Part shown: piece by piece, positions 7,636 through 15,724 of the stretch
Position numbering within the stretch: position 1 is the stretch's first letter
Layout: each line of letters opens with the position of its first letter
NCBI GenBank assembly: GCA_963614875.1
Contig: CAVEFC010000012.1
Location: 1-38,355 of the forward strand
Direction of reading: 5' to 3'
DNA: 38,355 bases
Source of the DNA: CAG-841 sp963614875
Lineage (GTDB): Bacteria > Bacillota > Clostridia > Oscillospirales > CAG-272
Notes under the pieces: generated by a model
Told to the model about the DNA's origin: nothing
The model's database searches: none
What the model saw: the letters and a program-made list of their open reading frames with translations, nothing else
Translations under genes and position numbers: made by a program

Positions 7636-8196
7636 ATGGAGATAAAAACTCTTGAAGAGATAAAAAACGAATGTGAAAAATGCAGAGGCTGTCCGCTTTG
7701 CGAAACGCGTACAAATGTTGTTTTCGGGACAGGGAACACGTCCGCCGAGCTTATGTTTGTGGGAGAAGCTCCCGGAGAAAAGGAGGATCTTTCCGGTATT
7801 CCTTTTGTCGGCGCGGCGGGAAAGCTGTTTGATAAATATCTTGCTGCTGTGGGAATAAATCGCGAGGATGTCTACATAGCGAACATTCTCAAATGCCGTC
7901 CTCCGAAAAACAGAGATCCAAAGCCCGAAGAGGAAGACGTCTGTATTGAATATCTGCGCGGACAGGTGAGAGCGATAAGACCTAAGATGATAGTATGTCT
8001 TGGCAGGATAGCCGCAGCACGGCTGATAAAACCGGATTTCAAGATAACGCAGGAACACGGCATATGGTTTCATCGGGGACAGTTTGAGATATGCGCGGTG
8101 TACCATCCTTCGGCGCTTTTACGCGATCCTCACAAAAAGGACGCGATGCTTTCAGATATGCTGGCGATAAAAGCAAAGCTTGATGAAATGGAATAA
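7636..8196 (+). CDS. Uracil-DNA glycosylase, family 4 (iron-sulfur type)
   Basis: A 186-residue base-excision repair enzyme that removes uracil from DNA. N-terminal cysteines in CEKCRGCPLC (about 13-22), together with CRPPKNRDPKPEEEDVC, supply the 4Fe-4S ligands of family 4. The active-site motif GEAPGEKEDLSGIPFVG and the motif YHPSALLR are intact. The start at 7636 was chosen because CGGAGGAG lies about 10 bases before it. An upstream in-frame ATG at 7602-7605 overlaps a TATAAT that looks like the gene's own -10 box and is therefore unlikely to be translated. A terminator follows at 8249-8277. Confidence 0.92.
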   Translation: MEIKTLEEIKNECEKCRGCPLCETRTNVVFGTGNTSAELMFVGEAPGEKEDLSGIPFVGAAGKLFDKYLAAVGINREDVYIANILKCRPPKNRDPKPEEEDVCIEYLRGQVRAIRPKMIVCLGRIAAARLIKPDFKITQEHGIWFHRGQFEICAVYHPSALLRDPHKKDAMLSDMLAIKAKLDEME

Positions 8197-8248
8197 ACAA
8201 AAAACAGCCTCCGTGAGCATCTGCATAATTAGCGGTAAAATTGAAATC

Positions 8249-8277
8249 AGCCACCACGATTTTCGTGGTGGCTTTTT
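8249..8277 (+). terminator. Intrinsic terminator of the uracil-DNA glycosylase gene
   Basis: An 11-base-pair perfect stem (AGCCACCACGA with its complement), a TTT loop and a T-run, 52 bases past the stop. Confidence 0.9.
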
Positions 8278-8293
8278 AATATGCAGAAACCAA

Positions 8294-8318
8294 AGAAAAG
8301 CCCCGCACGAGGCGGGGC
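8294..8318 (-). terminator. Intrinsic terminator of the leftward XRE regulator
   Basis: On the minus strand, GCCCCGC, a short loop and GCGGGGC are followed by TTTTCTTT. It lies directly after the stop at 8325. Confidence 0.78.
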
Positions 8319-8324
8319 AGAAAA

Positions 8325-9137
8325 TTATTCCGCAAGCAATGTTTCAATTTCTTTTCGTTGTTCGTTTGTGTACTCATAAACAGTAGCTTTGAACCATTTG
8401 TTTTCAATGAAATCTTCTTCAAACGCATCCATTACTTTTAGTGCAATCCCGAATTGAGAATTGGCTTTTTCAAGTTCACCGTTTTCTTTTAAACGCTTAC
8501 CCACGACAATCAGCATATCGATCAAATCCTCTGCGGAAAGATTTTTCTGCTTTTGTGCCGCCTCATAGCTATCCTCTCCGTCTAAAAGGGATGCCATTAA
8601 CTCCAATTTAGAAAAATAAATTTCGGGGATGACTTCAAGAGTGGGCTTGACTAAATCATTCTGACCGTTTTCCTTATAGCACGATGCAAGAATTCGACAA
8701 GCATCATATTTCACGGAATCATCCTTGGTAGACTCAATGAGGGTTTTGCAAAGAGTGATTACCTCATCTGCTCTCGTTTGATAATCCAATGTATAAAGCA
8801 GATTGTTCAATATAATGTCATTGCCGGGGAATCTCTGCAAGCCTTCGCGCAAAATACGTTCCGATTCTGCTCCATCGGTGAAACGGTATTTAGATGCTTC
8901 ATGACAGATTGCTTCAGCTTGTTTTTCCATTTCAAATAGATTAAAATCAAAGAGCTCGTCTGTGGAAATGCCAAAGAAGGATGCAATAGCAGGAATCATA
9001 GTCACGTCCGGCATTGTATTTCCATTTTCCCATTTCGAAACAGCTTGAAAAGATACCCCAAGATAGTTGGCCAAAACTTCTTGAGATATGTTTTTCTGAT
9101 TTCTTAACGATTTTATTTTTTCTCCAAGTTTAATCAT
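8325..9137 (-). CDS. XRE-family transcriptional regulator with a helical-repeat C-terminal domain
   Basis: A 270-residue protein. Residues 1-65 form a Cro/C1-type helix-turn-helix (ISQEVLANYLGVSFQAVSKW is the recognition region), and the rest reads as TPR-like helical repeats (for example AESERILREGLQRFPGNDI and KYDACRILASCYKENGQND). The start ATG at 9135-9137 has GGAGGAAC in front. An in-frame extension to 9194 lacks a ribosome site. Its codon use is visibly more AT-rich (ATT, AAA, GAA, TCA) than that of the flanking genes, suggesting later acquisition. No regulated partner adjoins it: a repeat region lies upstream and a convergent gene downstream. The target genes are unknown. Confidence 0.88.
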   Translation of the reverse strand: MIKLGEKIKSLRNQKNISQEVLANYLGVSFQAVSKWENGNTMPDVTMIPAIASFFGISTDELFDFNLFEMEKQAEAICHEASKYRFTDGAESERILREGLQRFPGNDIILNNLLYTLDYQTRADEVITLCKTLIESTKDDSVKYDACRILASCYKENGQNDLVKPTLEVIPEIYFSKLELMASLLDGEDSYEAAQKQKNLSAEDLIDMLIVVGKRLKENGELEKANSQFGIALKVMDAFEEDFIENKWFKATVYEYTNEQRKEIETLLAE

Positions 9138-9239
9138 TGTTGTTCCTCCAAATTGTTTTGGATCAGCGCTTATCCTATTACTATTATAGCACATTGTTGC
9201 TTAAAAACAATAACTCATTTGGAGAGAAATTTTCTAACA

Positions 9240-9505
9240 TTGGTTGAGCTTATTTACTTTCCCGACACTCGCGTACGGGGCAAGCATAGCGCATGGCAGT
9301 CCACCGCGCCAAATCGGGCAGAAGCCCGAATCCACCATCCGCAGAAGAACGGCTCACAAAAGCCTTCCTCCGGGAGGAAGGGGGACCGCGATAGCGGTGG
9401 AAGGAGCCTGCGGAACTTTAAGTTCGCGCGCGCTTTATTGTAACGCACTCTCCCTCAGTCGCCTGCGGCGACAACTCTCTCCCGGAGGGAGCCTTTCGTA
9501 AGTTC
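9240..9505. repeat. GC-rich intergenic palindromic repeat element
   Basis: This fills most of the 464-base gap between the XRE gene and the M28 peptidase gene. It carries several inverted repeats: CTTCCTCCGGGAGGAAG near 9364-9380, CCGCGATAGCGG near 9386-9397, GTCGCCTGCGGCGAC near 9459-9473 and CTCTCCCGGAGGGAG near 9477-9491. The short open frames across it have no ribosome sites, and their composition follows the palindromes. It resembles repeats scattered between genes in gut Firmicutes; that comparison is from memory. Confidence 0.7.
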
Positions 9506-9513
9506 ACATCAAT

Positions 9514-9550
9514 AGAAAAACACCACCAAAGAAAATTCCTTGGTGGTGTT
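9514..9550 (-). terminator. Intrinsic terminator of the M28 peptidase unit
   Basis: An 11-base-pair perfect stem (AACACCACCAA with its complement) followed on the minus strand by TTTTTCTATT, about 50 bases past the stop at 9602. Confidence 0.88.
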
Positions 9551-9601
9551 CGTGTTTTCTCCGCTAAAGTTGCAGAGGCGAGCGGAGGCTGTTTTTGTTT
9601 A

Positions 9602-10864
9602 TTATTTCTGTTCGGGTTTTTTGCCGAGATATTTATTGACTTTTTCAACCATGTTGTCGGGAATCTTCTTTGTTATGGGGAACACCGTAGCGCCTACGAA
9701 TCTGTCTGAAATGGTTTCAAGGAAAGCGGCGGTCTTTGCCATAGACTTTGCATCTACCTGAGTAATTACATCTGTACGGCAATGGATGCATGTAAGTCCG
9801 CCCGCTGCCTGACGAAGAACGTTTATTGTGGGAATGCCCTTATCTGCAAAGGGAATACCGTCGGAGGAGTAGATATCCTGCCATACGCTTGCGGAGAAGC
9901 CTTCTTCCTTTGCCATATAATCAACTGCGTGAATAAGCGCCTCTTCGCTAGTGATGCGCAGACAGTCGCAGCCGAAGAGAGGCCCTGTCATATCTACGTT
10001 TATGCAAAGACGGATTTTTTCGAGAAGATCCTCGTGCGCGGCAACATATGCTTTGCTTCCGAGAAGTCCGCGCTCCTCCGAGCCGCACCAGATAAATCTC
10101 AATGTGCGTCTGGGCGGATTTTTCATAAAGTGACGGTAGATTTCAAGTATCGTAACCGTGCCTGTGCCGTTGTCGAACATACCGCGGCTGAACGGAACGG
10201 AATCGTAATGAGCCGTGTAAACGATAACCTCGTCCGGAAATTCCGTGCCCTTGATTTCGGCGATGACGTTGCGGGAATCGGCTTCGCCCTCCTCCTGCTC
10301 AAGCGTAAGACGAACGGTTTTTGCGCCTTTGTCTATCATTGCCTTTGCGTCGTTTATGTGAATACATACCGCGGGAAGCACGCCCTTTTCCGTCATTGAC
10401 GGGCGGAGCATACGCTCGTCAAGGTCGTAGCCGCCTTTTTTGTCGCGGAAGTCGCCTGCCATTCCGATGAGCGCGAGCGCGCCGGCTTTTATAAGCTTTT
10501 CAAAGCCGTCGGCGTTGATACCGCCGGAGAAAAGCACGATCTTGTCCTTTACCGAGCGAAGATTTATTTCGTCGAAGGCGTCAACGTAAACGAGCTCAGC
10601 CTCGATGCCGTCCTTTGCGGCGTTGCCGGAAAAGCCGTAGCCAGTGACCTCATATTCCTTTCTGAAGGGAGAGAGAACTTCAAGCTTTGCCGTTTTCACC
10701 TCGTAATGCGGAGCCTTGAAGGTTTCGATTACGGGCTCACCGCCGATTGAACGGATTTCGTCCGCTATCATACCTGCCGCTTTTGTTTCGCCTTCGGTTG
10801 TCGAAAGGCGGACAAAATTCAGCTTTTTGAGAAAATCATACATTCTTTTTGCCGATATATCCAT
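9602..10864 (-). CDS. M28-family zinc metallopeptidase (aminopeptidase type)
   Basis: A 420-residue co-catalytic zinc peptidase. The metal ligands and catalytic acid are visible: TAHYDSVPFSRGMFDNGTG (His, then the bridging Asp), the EE pair in CGSEERGLLGSKAY, the Asp in INVDMTGPLFG and the His in GLTCIHCRTD. A protease-associated-like insert (about residues 100-180) lies between the N-terminal strand and the peptidase core. No signal peptide is seen, so it probably acts in the cytoplasm on peptides. The start ATG at 10862-10864 is chosen for its GGAGA site; the same frame stays open upstream to 11215 but overlaps the fucosidase gene. It lies 89 bases after that gene and is probably its operon partner. 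Confidence 0.88.
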   Translation of the reverse strand: MDISAKRMYDFLKKLNFVRLSTTEGETKAAGMIADEIRSIGGEPVIETFKAPHYEVKTAKLEVLSPFRKEYEVTGYGFSGNAAKDGIEAELVYVDAFDEINLRSVKDKIVLFSGGINADGFEKLIKAGALALIGMAGDFRDKKGGYDLDERMLRPSMTEKGVLPAVCIHINDAKAMIDKGAKTVRLTLEQEEGEADSRNVIAEIKGTEFPDEVIVYTAHYDSVPFSRGMFDNGTGTVTILEIYRHFMKNPPRRTLRFIWCGSEERGLLGSKAYVAAHEDLLEKIRLCINVDMTGPLFGCDCLRITSEEALIHAVDYMAKEEGFSASVWQDIYSSDGIPFADKGIPTINVLRQAAGGLTCIHCRTDVITQVDAKSMAKTAAFLETISDRFVGATVFPITKKIPDNMVEKVNKYLGKKPEQK

Positions 10865-10953
10865 AAGAAATATCTCCTTTTCCTTGATTTGAACGCAAAT
10901 TATTGTACTACCGCGCGGGGCGGTTGTCAACATTGAAAATGTAAATAAACAAA

Positions 10954-12252
10954 TTACTGAACATTTTCTCCGGCATTGTTTGCCCCGTACGACATCTGCG
11001 GATAATATCTTACGACGTCGCCCGGCTTTTCGTCGAATTCCATTTTGAAAACGGTCACGCCGAGGTGCTTGTCGACGGGCGCGTCGGGAAGCTTTGTCAG
11101 GATAATTCTTCCTCCGTCCACGGTAAAATCGACAGGCTTTCCCGTTGCAAGAAGCGTGATACGCTTCGGAGCGGCATTTGTATAAGCGCCGAGAATAAGC
11201 TTTCCGCCGTGCCATATGCGGTTTATAACGTAAAGCGTTTTGCCGTCCTCCGATACCGTCACGGGATTCAGTGCGCCGGAATAGCCGGAGGTTTTTCTTC
11301 CGTAGATCGCCTCACCGTTTTCGGAGAGCCAGCCTCCGAGCTTTTCAAGCGGCGAGATCGCTTCGTCCGGTATGCTGCCGTCGGGTTTGGGACCGATATT
11401 GAGAAGAAGATTCCCTCCGCCGACGGTGCAGGTTGTGAGCATTGAAAGTATTTTCTGCGGCGTGTATGAATACGGAAGCGCCTGCTCGGAATCTATATAT
11501 CCCCACGACAGACCGTTGAAGGTCATACAGGCTTCCCAATACGCGCCGTCGGCAGGAGTGACTTTTTCTTCGGGAGTGAGGAAATCCTCCTGCATTTTTC
11601 TGCGGTTGTTTATCAGTATATCCGGTTGGAGCAGGCGCAGACGGTAATTGCAGTTTACGGAATCCCAGCCTTCGCTGCTGTTCATAGGGAAGGGCATATC
11701 GTACCAGAGGATATCGATCTTTCCGTATCTTGTGAGAAGCTCGGTATTGAGAGCCTCAATATAATCGAGAAAGCGTCGGCGCGCGTCGGGATCGAAGGCG
11801 CAGTGCCACCCGTCCGGATGATGCCAATCCATAAGAGAGGAATAAAGTCCGATTTTAAGTCCGTATTTTCTGCACGACGCGGTAAATTCAGCGACAATAT
11901 CCCTGCCGCAGACATTATATGAGTTGTATGGGTTTACATCCGACTTCCACAGAGAAAAGCCTTCGTGGTGACGTGTTGTAAGCACGCAGTATTTTGCGCC
12001 GGCGCGCTTTGCCATAGCGCACCATTCGTCCGTGCAGTTTTCTTTGGGAGAGAAGGTCTGTGCGATTTTTTCATATTCGGATTTTTTGTAATTGTCGTGA
12101 AACATACACCATTCGCCCGCGCCGACGGACGAAAACGCGCCGTAATGAATGAACATTCCGAAGCGGGCTTCCCTGAACCATGCAAGACGGCGCTCGCGCG
12201 AGTCGGCTGCGAATTTTTCGTATGCATCTCTCTGAATAAGCTCTTTGTTCAT
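10954..12252 (-). CDS. Alpha-L-fucosidase, glycoside hydrolase family 29
   Basis: A 432-residue hydrolase expected to cleave terminal alpha-L-fucose. Hallmarks are RFGMFIHYGAFS near residue 30, TTRHHEGFSLWKS near 92, and DILWYDMPFP near 185, where the Asp of WYD is the family nucleophile. A short C-terminal beta domain follows from about residue 335. There is no signal peptide, so it should act inside the cell on imported oligosaccharides. It starts 12 bases after the oxidoreductase gene with an AAAGGAAA ribosome site and is surely co-transcribed with it. GH29 also includes other specificities, so fucose is likely but not certain. Confidence 0.88.
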   Translation of the reverse strand: MNKELIQRDAYEKFAADSRERRLAWFREARFGMFIHYGAFSSVGAGEWCMFHDNYKKSEYEKIAQTFSPKENCTDEWCAMAKRAGAKYCVLTTRHHEGFSLWKSDVNPYNSYNVCGRDIVAEFTASCRKYGLKIGLYSSLMDWHHPDGWHCAFDPDARRRFLDYIEALNTELLTRYGKIDILWYDMPFPMNSSEGWDSVNCNYRLRLLQPDILINNRRKMQEDFLTPEEKVTPADGAYWEACMTFNGLSWGYIDSEQALPYSYTPQKILSMLTTCTVGGGNLLLNIGPKPDGSIPDEAISPLEKLGGWLSENGEAIYGRKTSGYSGALNPVTVSEDGKTLYVINRIWHGGKLILGAYTNAAPKRITLLATGKPVDFTVDGGRIILTKLPDAPVDKHLGVTVFKMEFDEKPGDVVRYYPQMSYGANNAGENVQ

Positions 12253-12264
12253 AAGAAATTTCCT

Positions 12265-13569
12265 TTATTTTATATTATTTTCGAGTCCGAACTCGGCAAA
12301 ATATTTGTCAACATCGACGACGGTGTCCGTGTGTCTTGCTCTTTCAGCCGCAAAGCCGATAAGATGATTTGCCGCGGAAACGGAAATGTCCGCAACGGAG
12401 CAGCCGTCATACGTTCCGCAAAGATAATCGTAAAGATCGGCGATTATGCCCTGATCTCCGCCGCCGTGACCGCCGAGAATGCTTTCCTCCGTTTCCATAA
12501 CGGGTACGGACGACCACTTTCCCGTATCGGAATTGTAAACTCTTATTTTTGTATCGTTTGCTTCGGCGACAAGCTCGCCTTTCGTTCCGAACAGGTGAAT
12601 CGCTCTGCCGCCGCCGTTGAAGGCGTTGACGGTAAAGCTTGCCGTGACGTTTCCTTCAAAAAGCATATTCACGGTCTGATGGTCGAGAACGTCGTTGTTT
12701 GCGTGGAAAACGCAAAGACCGTAGTCGGTTGTCATAAGCGCTTTCATAACCTCTTCGTCTGTCGGATAGGTTGTCTGCGAAATTTGCTTTGCCGCGGCGC
12801 GACGGAACCAAGTGTTGTTTTTATCGTCGTAATAAAGCTTCAGGCAGTTATACGGGCAGGTGTCGGCTATCGGGCAGGAGCCGTCCGCGCATCTGACGGG
12901 AGCGCCCTTCGGAGCGTTTTCGCTTCTGAAATATGTAAGATCGCCGAACGAGGATACTTTTTTGCAGGTCTTGCCGACGAGCCACTGAATTATATCAATA
13001 TCGTGACAGCTTTTTGCCAGAAGCATAGGCGTTGTTTCTTCTTCGCTGTGCCAGTTGCCGCGGACATAGCTGTGACTGAAATGAATATTTCCGACTCTTT
13101 CGAGCGCGATGACCGACATTATATCGCCTATGCCGCCCCTGTCAACGATTTCTTTTACTTTTTTGTAGAAAGGCGTGTAGCGGAGAACGTGGCAGACGAC
13201 GACTTTTACTCCCTTTTCGTGCGCCGCTTTTGCGATGTCGGCACATTCTTCGACGGTCTGAGCTATGGGCTTTTCGAGGAGAATATCGTAGCCGAGCGAA
13301 ATCGCTTTCATTGCGGGTTCGTAGTGCATATTGTCCATGGTTGAAATTATCGCGATATCCGCAAATTTCGGGCGCGAGAGAATTTCTTCCCACGTTTTAC
13401 AGCAGTTTTCGGCAGGGATATTGAAATTTCTTACAATAACGTCGCGCGCCGAATCGATAGGCTCGGCTATGCCGATGAGTCTGAATTTTTCGGGCATTTT
13501 TGCCATTATGTCGGCATAGCCTCTGCCTCTGTTGCCGCCGCCGATGCATATTGCCGTAAGCTGTTTCAT
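12265..13569 (-). CDS. Gfo/Idh/MocA-family oxidoreductase
   Basis: A 434-residue NAD(P)-dependent sugar or polyol dehydrogenase-like protein. The N-terminal Rossmann motif is GGGNRGRG (about residues 10-17), followed by the family's EKP segment (ILLEKPIAQ, about 97-105). A cysteine-containing insert (CADGSCPIADTCPYNC, about 228-243) may bind a metal. The C-terminal half carries the alpha/beta substrate domain. It lies between a sulfatase-fold membrane protein and a GH29 enzyme with 26- and 12-base spacings, so a role in handling a deoxysugar or modified sugar is plausible. The exact substrate cannot be told. Confidence 0.88.
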   Translation of the reverse strand: MKQLTAICIGGGNRGRGYADIMAKMPEKFRLIGIAEPIDSARDVIVRNFNIPAENCCKTWEEILSRPKFADIAIISTMDNMHYEPAMKAISLGYDILLEKPIAQTVEECADIAKAAHEKGVKVVVCHVLRYTPFYKKVKEIVDRGGIGDIMSVIALERVGNIHFSHSYVRGNWHSEEETTPMLLAKSCHDIDIIQWLVGKTCKKVSSFGDLTYFRSENAPKGAPVRCADGSCPIADTCPYNCLKLYYDDKNNTWFRRAAAKQISQTTYPTDEEVMKALMTTDYGLCVFHANNDVLDHQTVNMLFEGNVTASFTVNAFNGGGRAIHLFGTKGELVAEANDTKIRVYNSDTGKWSSVPVMETEESILGGHGGGDQGIIADLYDYLCGTYDGCSVADISVSAANHLIGFAAERARHTDTVVDVDKYFAEFGLENNIK

Positions 13570-13595
13570 AAATATTTACCTCGCTTAAATAAAAT

Positions 13596-15440
13596 TCAGT
13601 CATAAAACGGATATTTCATTTTTTCCGTCTTTATGCGCGTCCAGTTTGAAAAATCGTTTGCGTCGCCTTTGATTTCATACGTTATGAGATTTACGTCCCT
13701 GTCGGATTTGAGACTGTCCGAGCCGCTCATATAAAAATATCTTGTAAGCTGTTCGTCCTCACCTATGTCCTCTATCGCGCGGACGCCGTCGTCCTCACAG
13801 CTTACGCTCATCGAGCGCAGAAACGTTTTGTGAAGATTTGCCTGACATATCTGCTTCATAGAGGTTTTAAGCGGCTCCGATGTATCCGCGCCAGCCTCTT
13901 TTATAAGCAGAGTGAGAACTCTTTCGCCGTAATTTTCGCCGGTTGCTTCTTCAAGGCTCGGCGCGGTGCCGGTTCTTCCGTGATCGGCGGTGATTATTAT
14001 TGTGGTATTGTCATATACGCCGGCGGCTTTCAACTGTTTTATATAGCTGAAAATCATTTTGAAATCGCCGCGTACCTGCTTATACATAGATTCGTCGTAG
14101 TTGAGATAATCAAGGGCGACGGCTTCGCCTTTTTCGTTCATTGTGAAGGGATCGTGCGCGCCCTGAAGATGATAAAAGATGAAATCGCCAGCATTGTCAT
14201 CGACGGTAATGCCTTTTTTGCGGAACGCGGAATAAAATTCGGCGTCGTCAACGGTGTAAATGCTTCCGTCCTTATCGCCGAAAATATATTTCTGCGCGAT
14301 ATTGTCGGTGTATATGTGGAAATACGGCTTCATCGCCTCGGGAGAATATCTGTATGCGGAAAGGTCGAGCATTGCCGAAAGAATTTTCATCGGCTTTGCT
14401 TTGCCCTCGGTCGATCTTGCGTTTTTCACCGTGCCGTTGAAATTTTCAATATTTCCCGTTACATACTGTGTGTCGGTATAAAGTCGGGATTCGTAGCCCG
14501 CCGCCTGCAAAGCGCCGAAAAAGTTTGATTCGGACGCCGCTTTTTTCATATATTCGGCGGAGGGAATATCATAATTGTATTCAACGCCGGAAAGCAGATA
14601 TGTTACGGACGGAAACGTGCGCGAATAGCTTCCCGTAAAGTTTTTGTAATATGTAAAGCCGGAAAGCTTTTCGCAAAGCTCGGGATCCTTTTTCAGCAGC
14701 TTGTCCATATATTTTTTATCCATACGGTCAAGAAGAAATACTATTGTGTTTTTGTTTTTGGAAACGTTGAACTGCTCGCTGCATTCAAAATAGCCGTCGT
14801 CGGCGATGTTTGAATTTATCTGATACGCGGATTTTATCACAAGATATACCGCGCCGAAAACCTGCATTGCAACAAGCACAAGGGAAACTATCCTTACGAA
14901 GCTTTTCCATATATCGCGGCTGAAATAACAGAAAATTATAGGTATAAGAATGATAAAAATCCAAATAAAAAGATTGCCGAGCATCTGCCATTTGTAATTC
15001 TGCCACGCGATGCCCGTGCCGTCAAGCGCGCCGTGATTTATATTTATATAATTTCCCTGAATATATCCGGCGACGGTTATTCCGATAACGACGGAAACCA
15101 CGGCGTTGAATATTTTTCCGCGGAGCAATGCGAAAAGCACCGTAAAAACAGCCAAAGCCATAATTCCGGCAATGATTATCGGTGGAAGGAGTTGCTTTAT
15201 TCCGAATACAAGATATGACATGTTTGAAATATAAAGCTCAAACGGGCCGAACATTATAAAGGTAAAAACAAACGCAAGCACAGCCGCGCCGGACGTTAAA
15301 AGCCGTTCGGAAAAGCGGCGGTCGTCCTGCCACAGATTATGCAGCTTTTTATTGAAATTATCGGAAAAAAACGGCTTTTTCGGTGCGTCGGGTTTTTCGC
15401 GCCGTGTGTTTTCCATTTCTTTTACAGATATATTTTCCAT
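13596..15440 (-). CDS. Membrane-anchored sulfatase-fold transferase or hydrolase (LTA-synthase-like)
   Basis: A 614-residue protein with a cytosolic N-terminus, about five transmembrane helices (roughly 47-205) and a large extracytoplasmic domain of the alkaline phosphatase/sulfatase superfamily. Metal-site motifs are seen in NTIVFLLDRMDKKYM (about 230) and TADHGRTG (about 485). The Thr or Ser in SRTFPSVTYLLSG (about 275) is the candidate nucleophile. The architecture is that of lipoteichoic acid synthases and phosphoethanolamine or phosphoglycerol transferases. The start is ATG with GAGG eight bases upstream; a second in-frame ATG lies nine codons in. It heads the leftward unit from the promoter at 15481-15509. 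Which envelope polymer it decorates is unknown. Confidence 0.82.
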   Translation of the reverse strand: MENISVKEMENTRREKPDAPKKPFFSDNFNKKLHNLWQDDRRFSERLLTSGAAVLAFVFTFIMFGPFELYISNMSYLVFGIKQLLPPIIIAGIMALAVFTVLFALLRGKIFNAVVSVVIGITVAGYIQGNYININHGALDGTGIAWQNYKWQMLGNLFIWIFIILIPIIFCYFSRDIWKSFVRIVSLVLVAMQVFGAVYLVIKSAYQINSNIADDGYFECSEQFNVSKNKNTIVFLLDRMDKKYMDKLLKKDPELCEKLSGFTYYKNFTGSYSRTFPSVTYLLSGVEYNYDIPSAEYMKKAASESNFFGALQAAGYESRLYTDTQYVTGNIENFNGTVKNARSTEGKAKPMKILSAMLDLSAYRYSPEAMKPYFHIYTDNIAQKYIFGDKDGSIYTVDDAEFYSAFRKKGITVDDNAGDFIFYHLQGAHDPFTMNEKGEAVALDYLNYDESMYKQVRGDFKMIFSYIKQLKAAGVYDNTTIIITADHGRTGTAPSLEEATGENYGERVLTLLIKEAGADTSEPLKTSMKQICQANLHKTFLRSMSVSCEDDGVRAIEDIGEDEQLTRYFYMSGSDSLKSDRDVNLITYEIKGDANDFSNWTRIKTEKMKYPFYD

Positions 15441-15480
15441 TTAATATTCCTCAGCGAAAGTAAAATCAGTGCGTGATATT

Positions 15481-15509
15481 ACTATAACATATTGAAATAA
15501 AAAAGTAAA
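15481..15509 (-). promoter_or_regulatory. Sigma-A promoter for the sulfatase-fold/GH29 unit
   Basis: TTTACT, a 17-base spacer, then TATAGT on the minus strand, about 40 bases before the start at 15440. Confidence 0.78.
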
Positions 15510-15540
15510 CCCCCGCGGACAATTTAACAATTCCGCGAAA

Positions 15541-15565
15541 AAGCCTCCGCCAAGAGCGGAGGCTT
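15541..15565 (-). terminator. Terminator downstream of the GGGtGRT unit
   Basis: A stem of GCCTCCGC and GCGGAGGC with a CAAGA loop. On the minus strand it is followed by CTTTTTCG. It stands about 160 bases past the GGGtGRT stop, with a repeat between. Confidence 0.7.
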
Positions 15566-15596
15566 TGAGTTTTTATCTGTATTCGCCGAGAAAAGA

Positions 15597-15724
15597 GAGG
15601 TGTCACGGCTTGCCGTGACGGAGAGGGTTTGCCTCATCCGTCAGCGCAGATACTGAAAAATCTGCACATCGTCCCCGATAACCGAAGTTTCTTTTGCCTT
15701 CTTTTCTTCTCGAAGAAAAGAAGG
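15597..15724 (-). repeat. Dispersed 3'-end repeat, copy A
   Basis: It begins right at the GGGtGRT stop with a 28-base perfect hairpin (15697-15724; arms CCTTCTTTTCTTC and its complement around GA). A conserved tail runs to about 15638, then a GTCACGGC/GCCGTGAC palindrome at 15602-15619. Aligned by hand to copy B at 21333-21415, 72 of 83 positions match without gaps. Confidence 0.85.

Noticed and set aside
9240..9505. Several short open frames of 60-100 codons
   Set aside because: They lie in nested palindromes, lack ribosome sites and their translations follow the repeat, so they are not genes.
10865..11215. 117-residue N-terminal extension of the M28 peptidase frame
   Set aside because: It overlaps the fucosidase gene, has no ribosome site and is Arg/Lys-rich out-of-frame composition; GGAGA before ATG at 10864 fits better.
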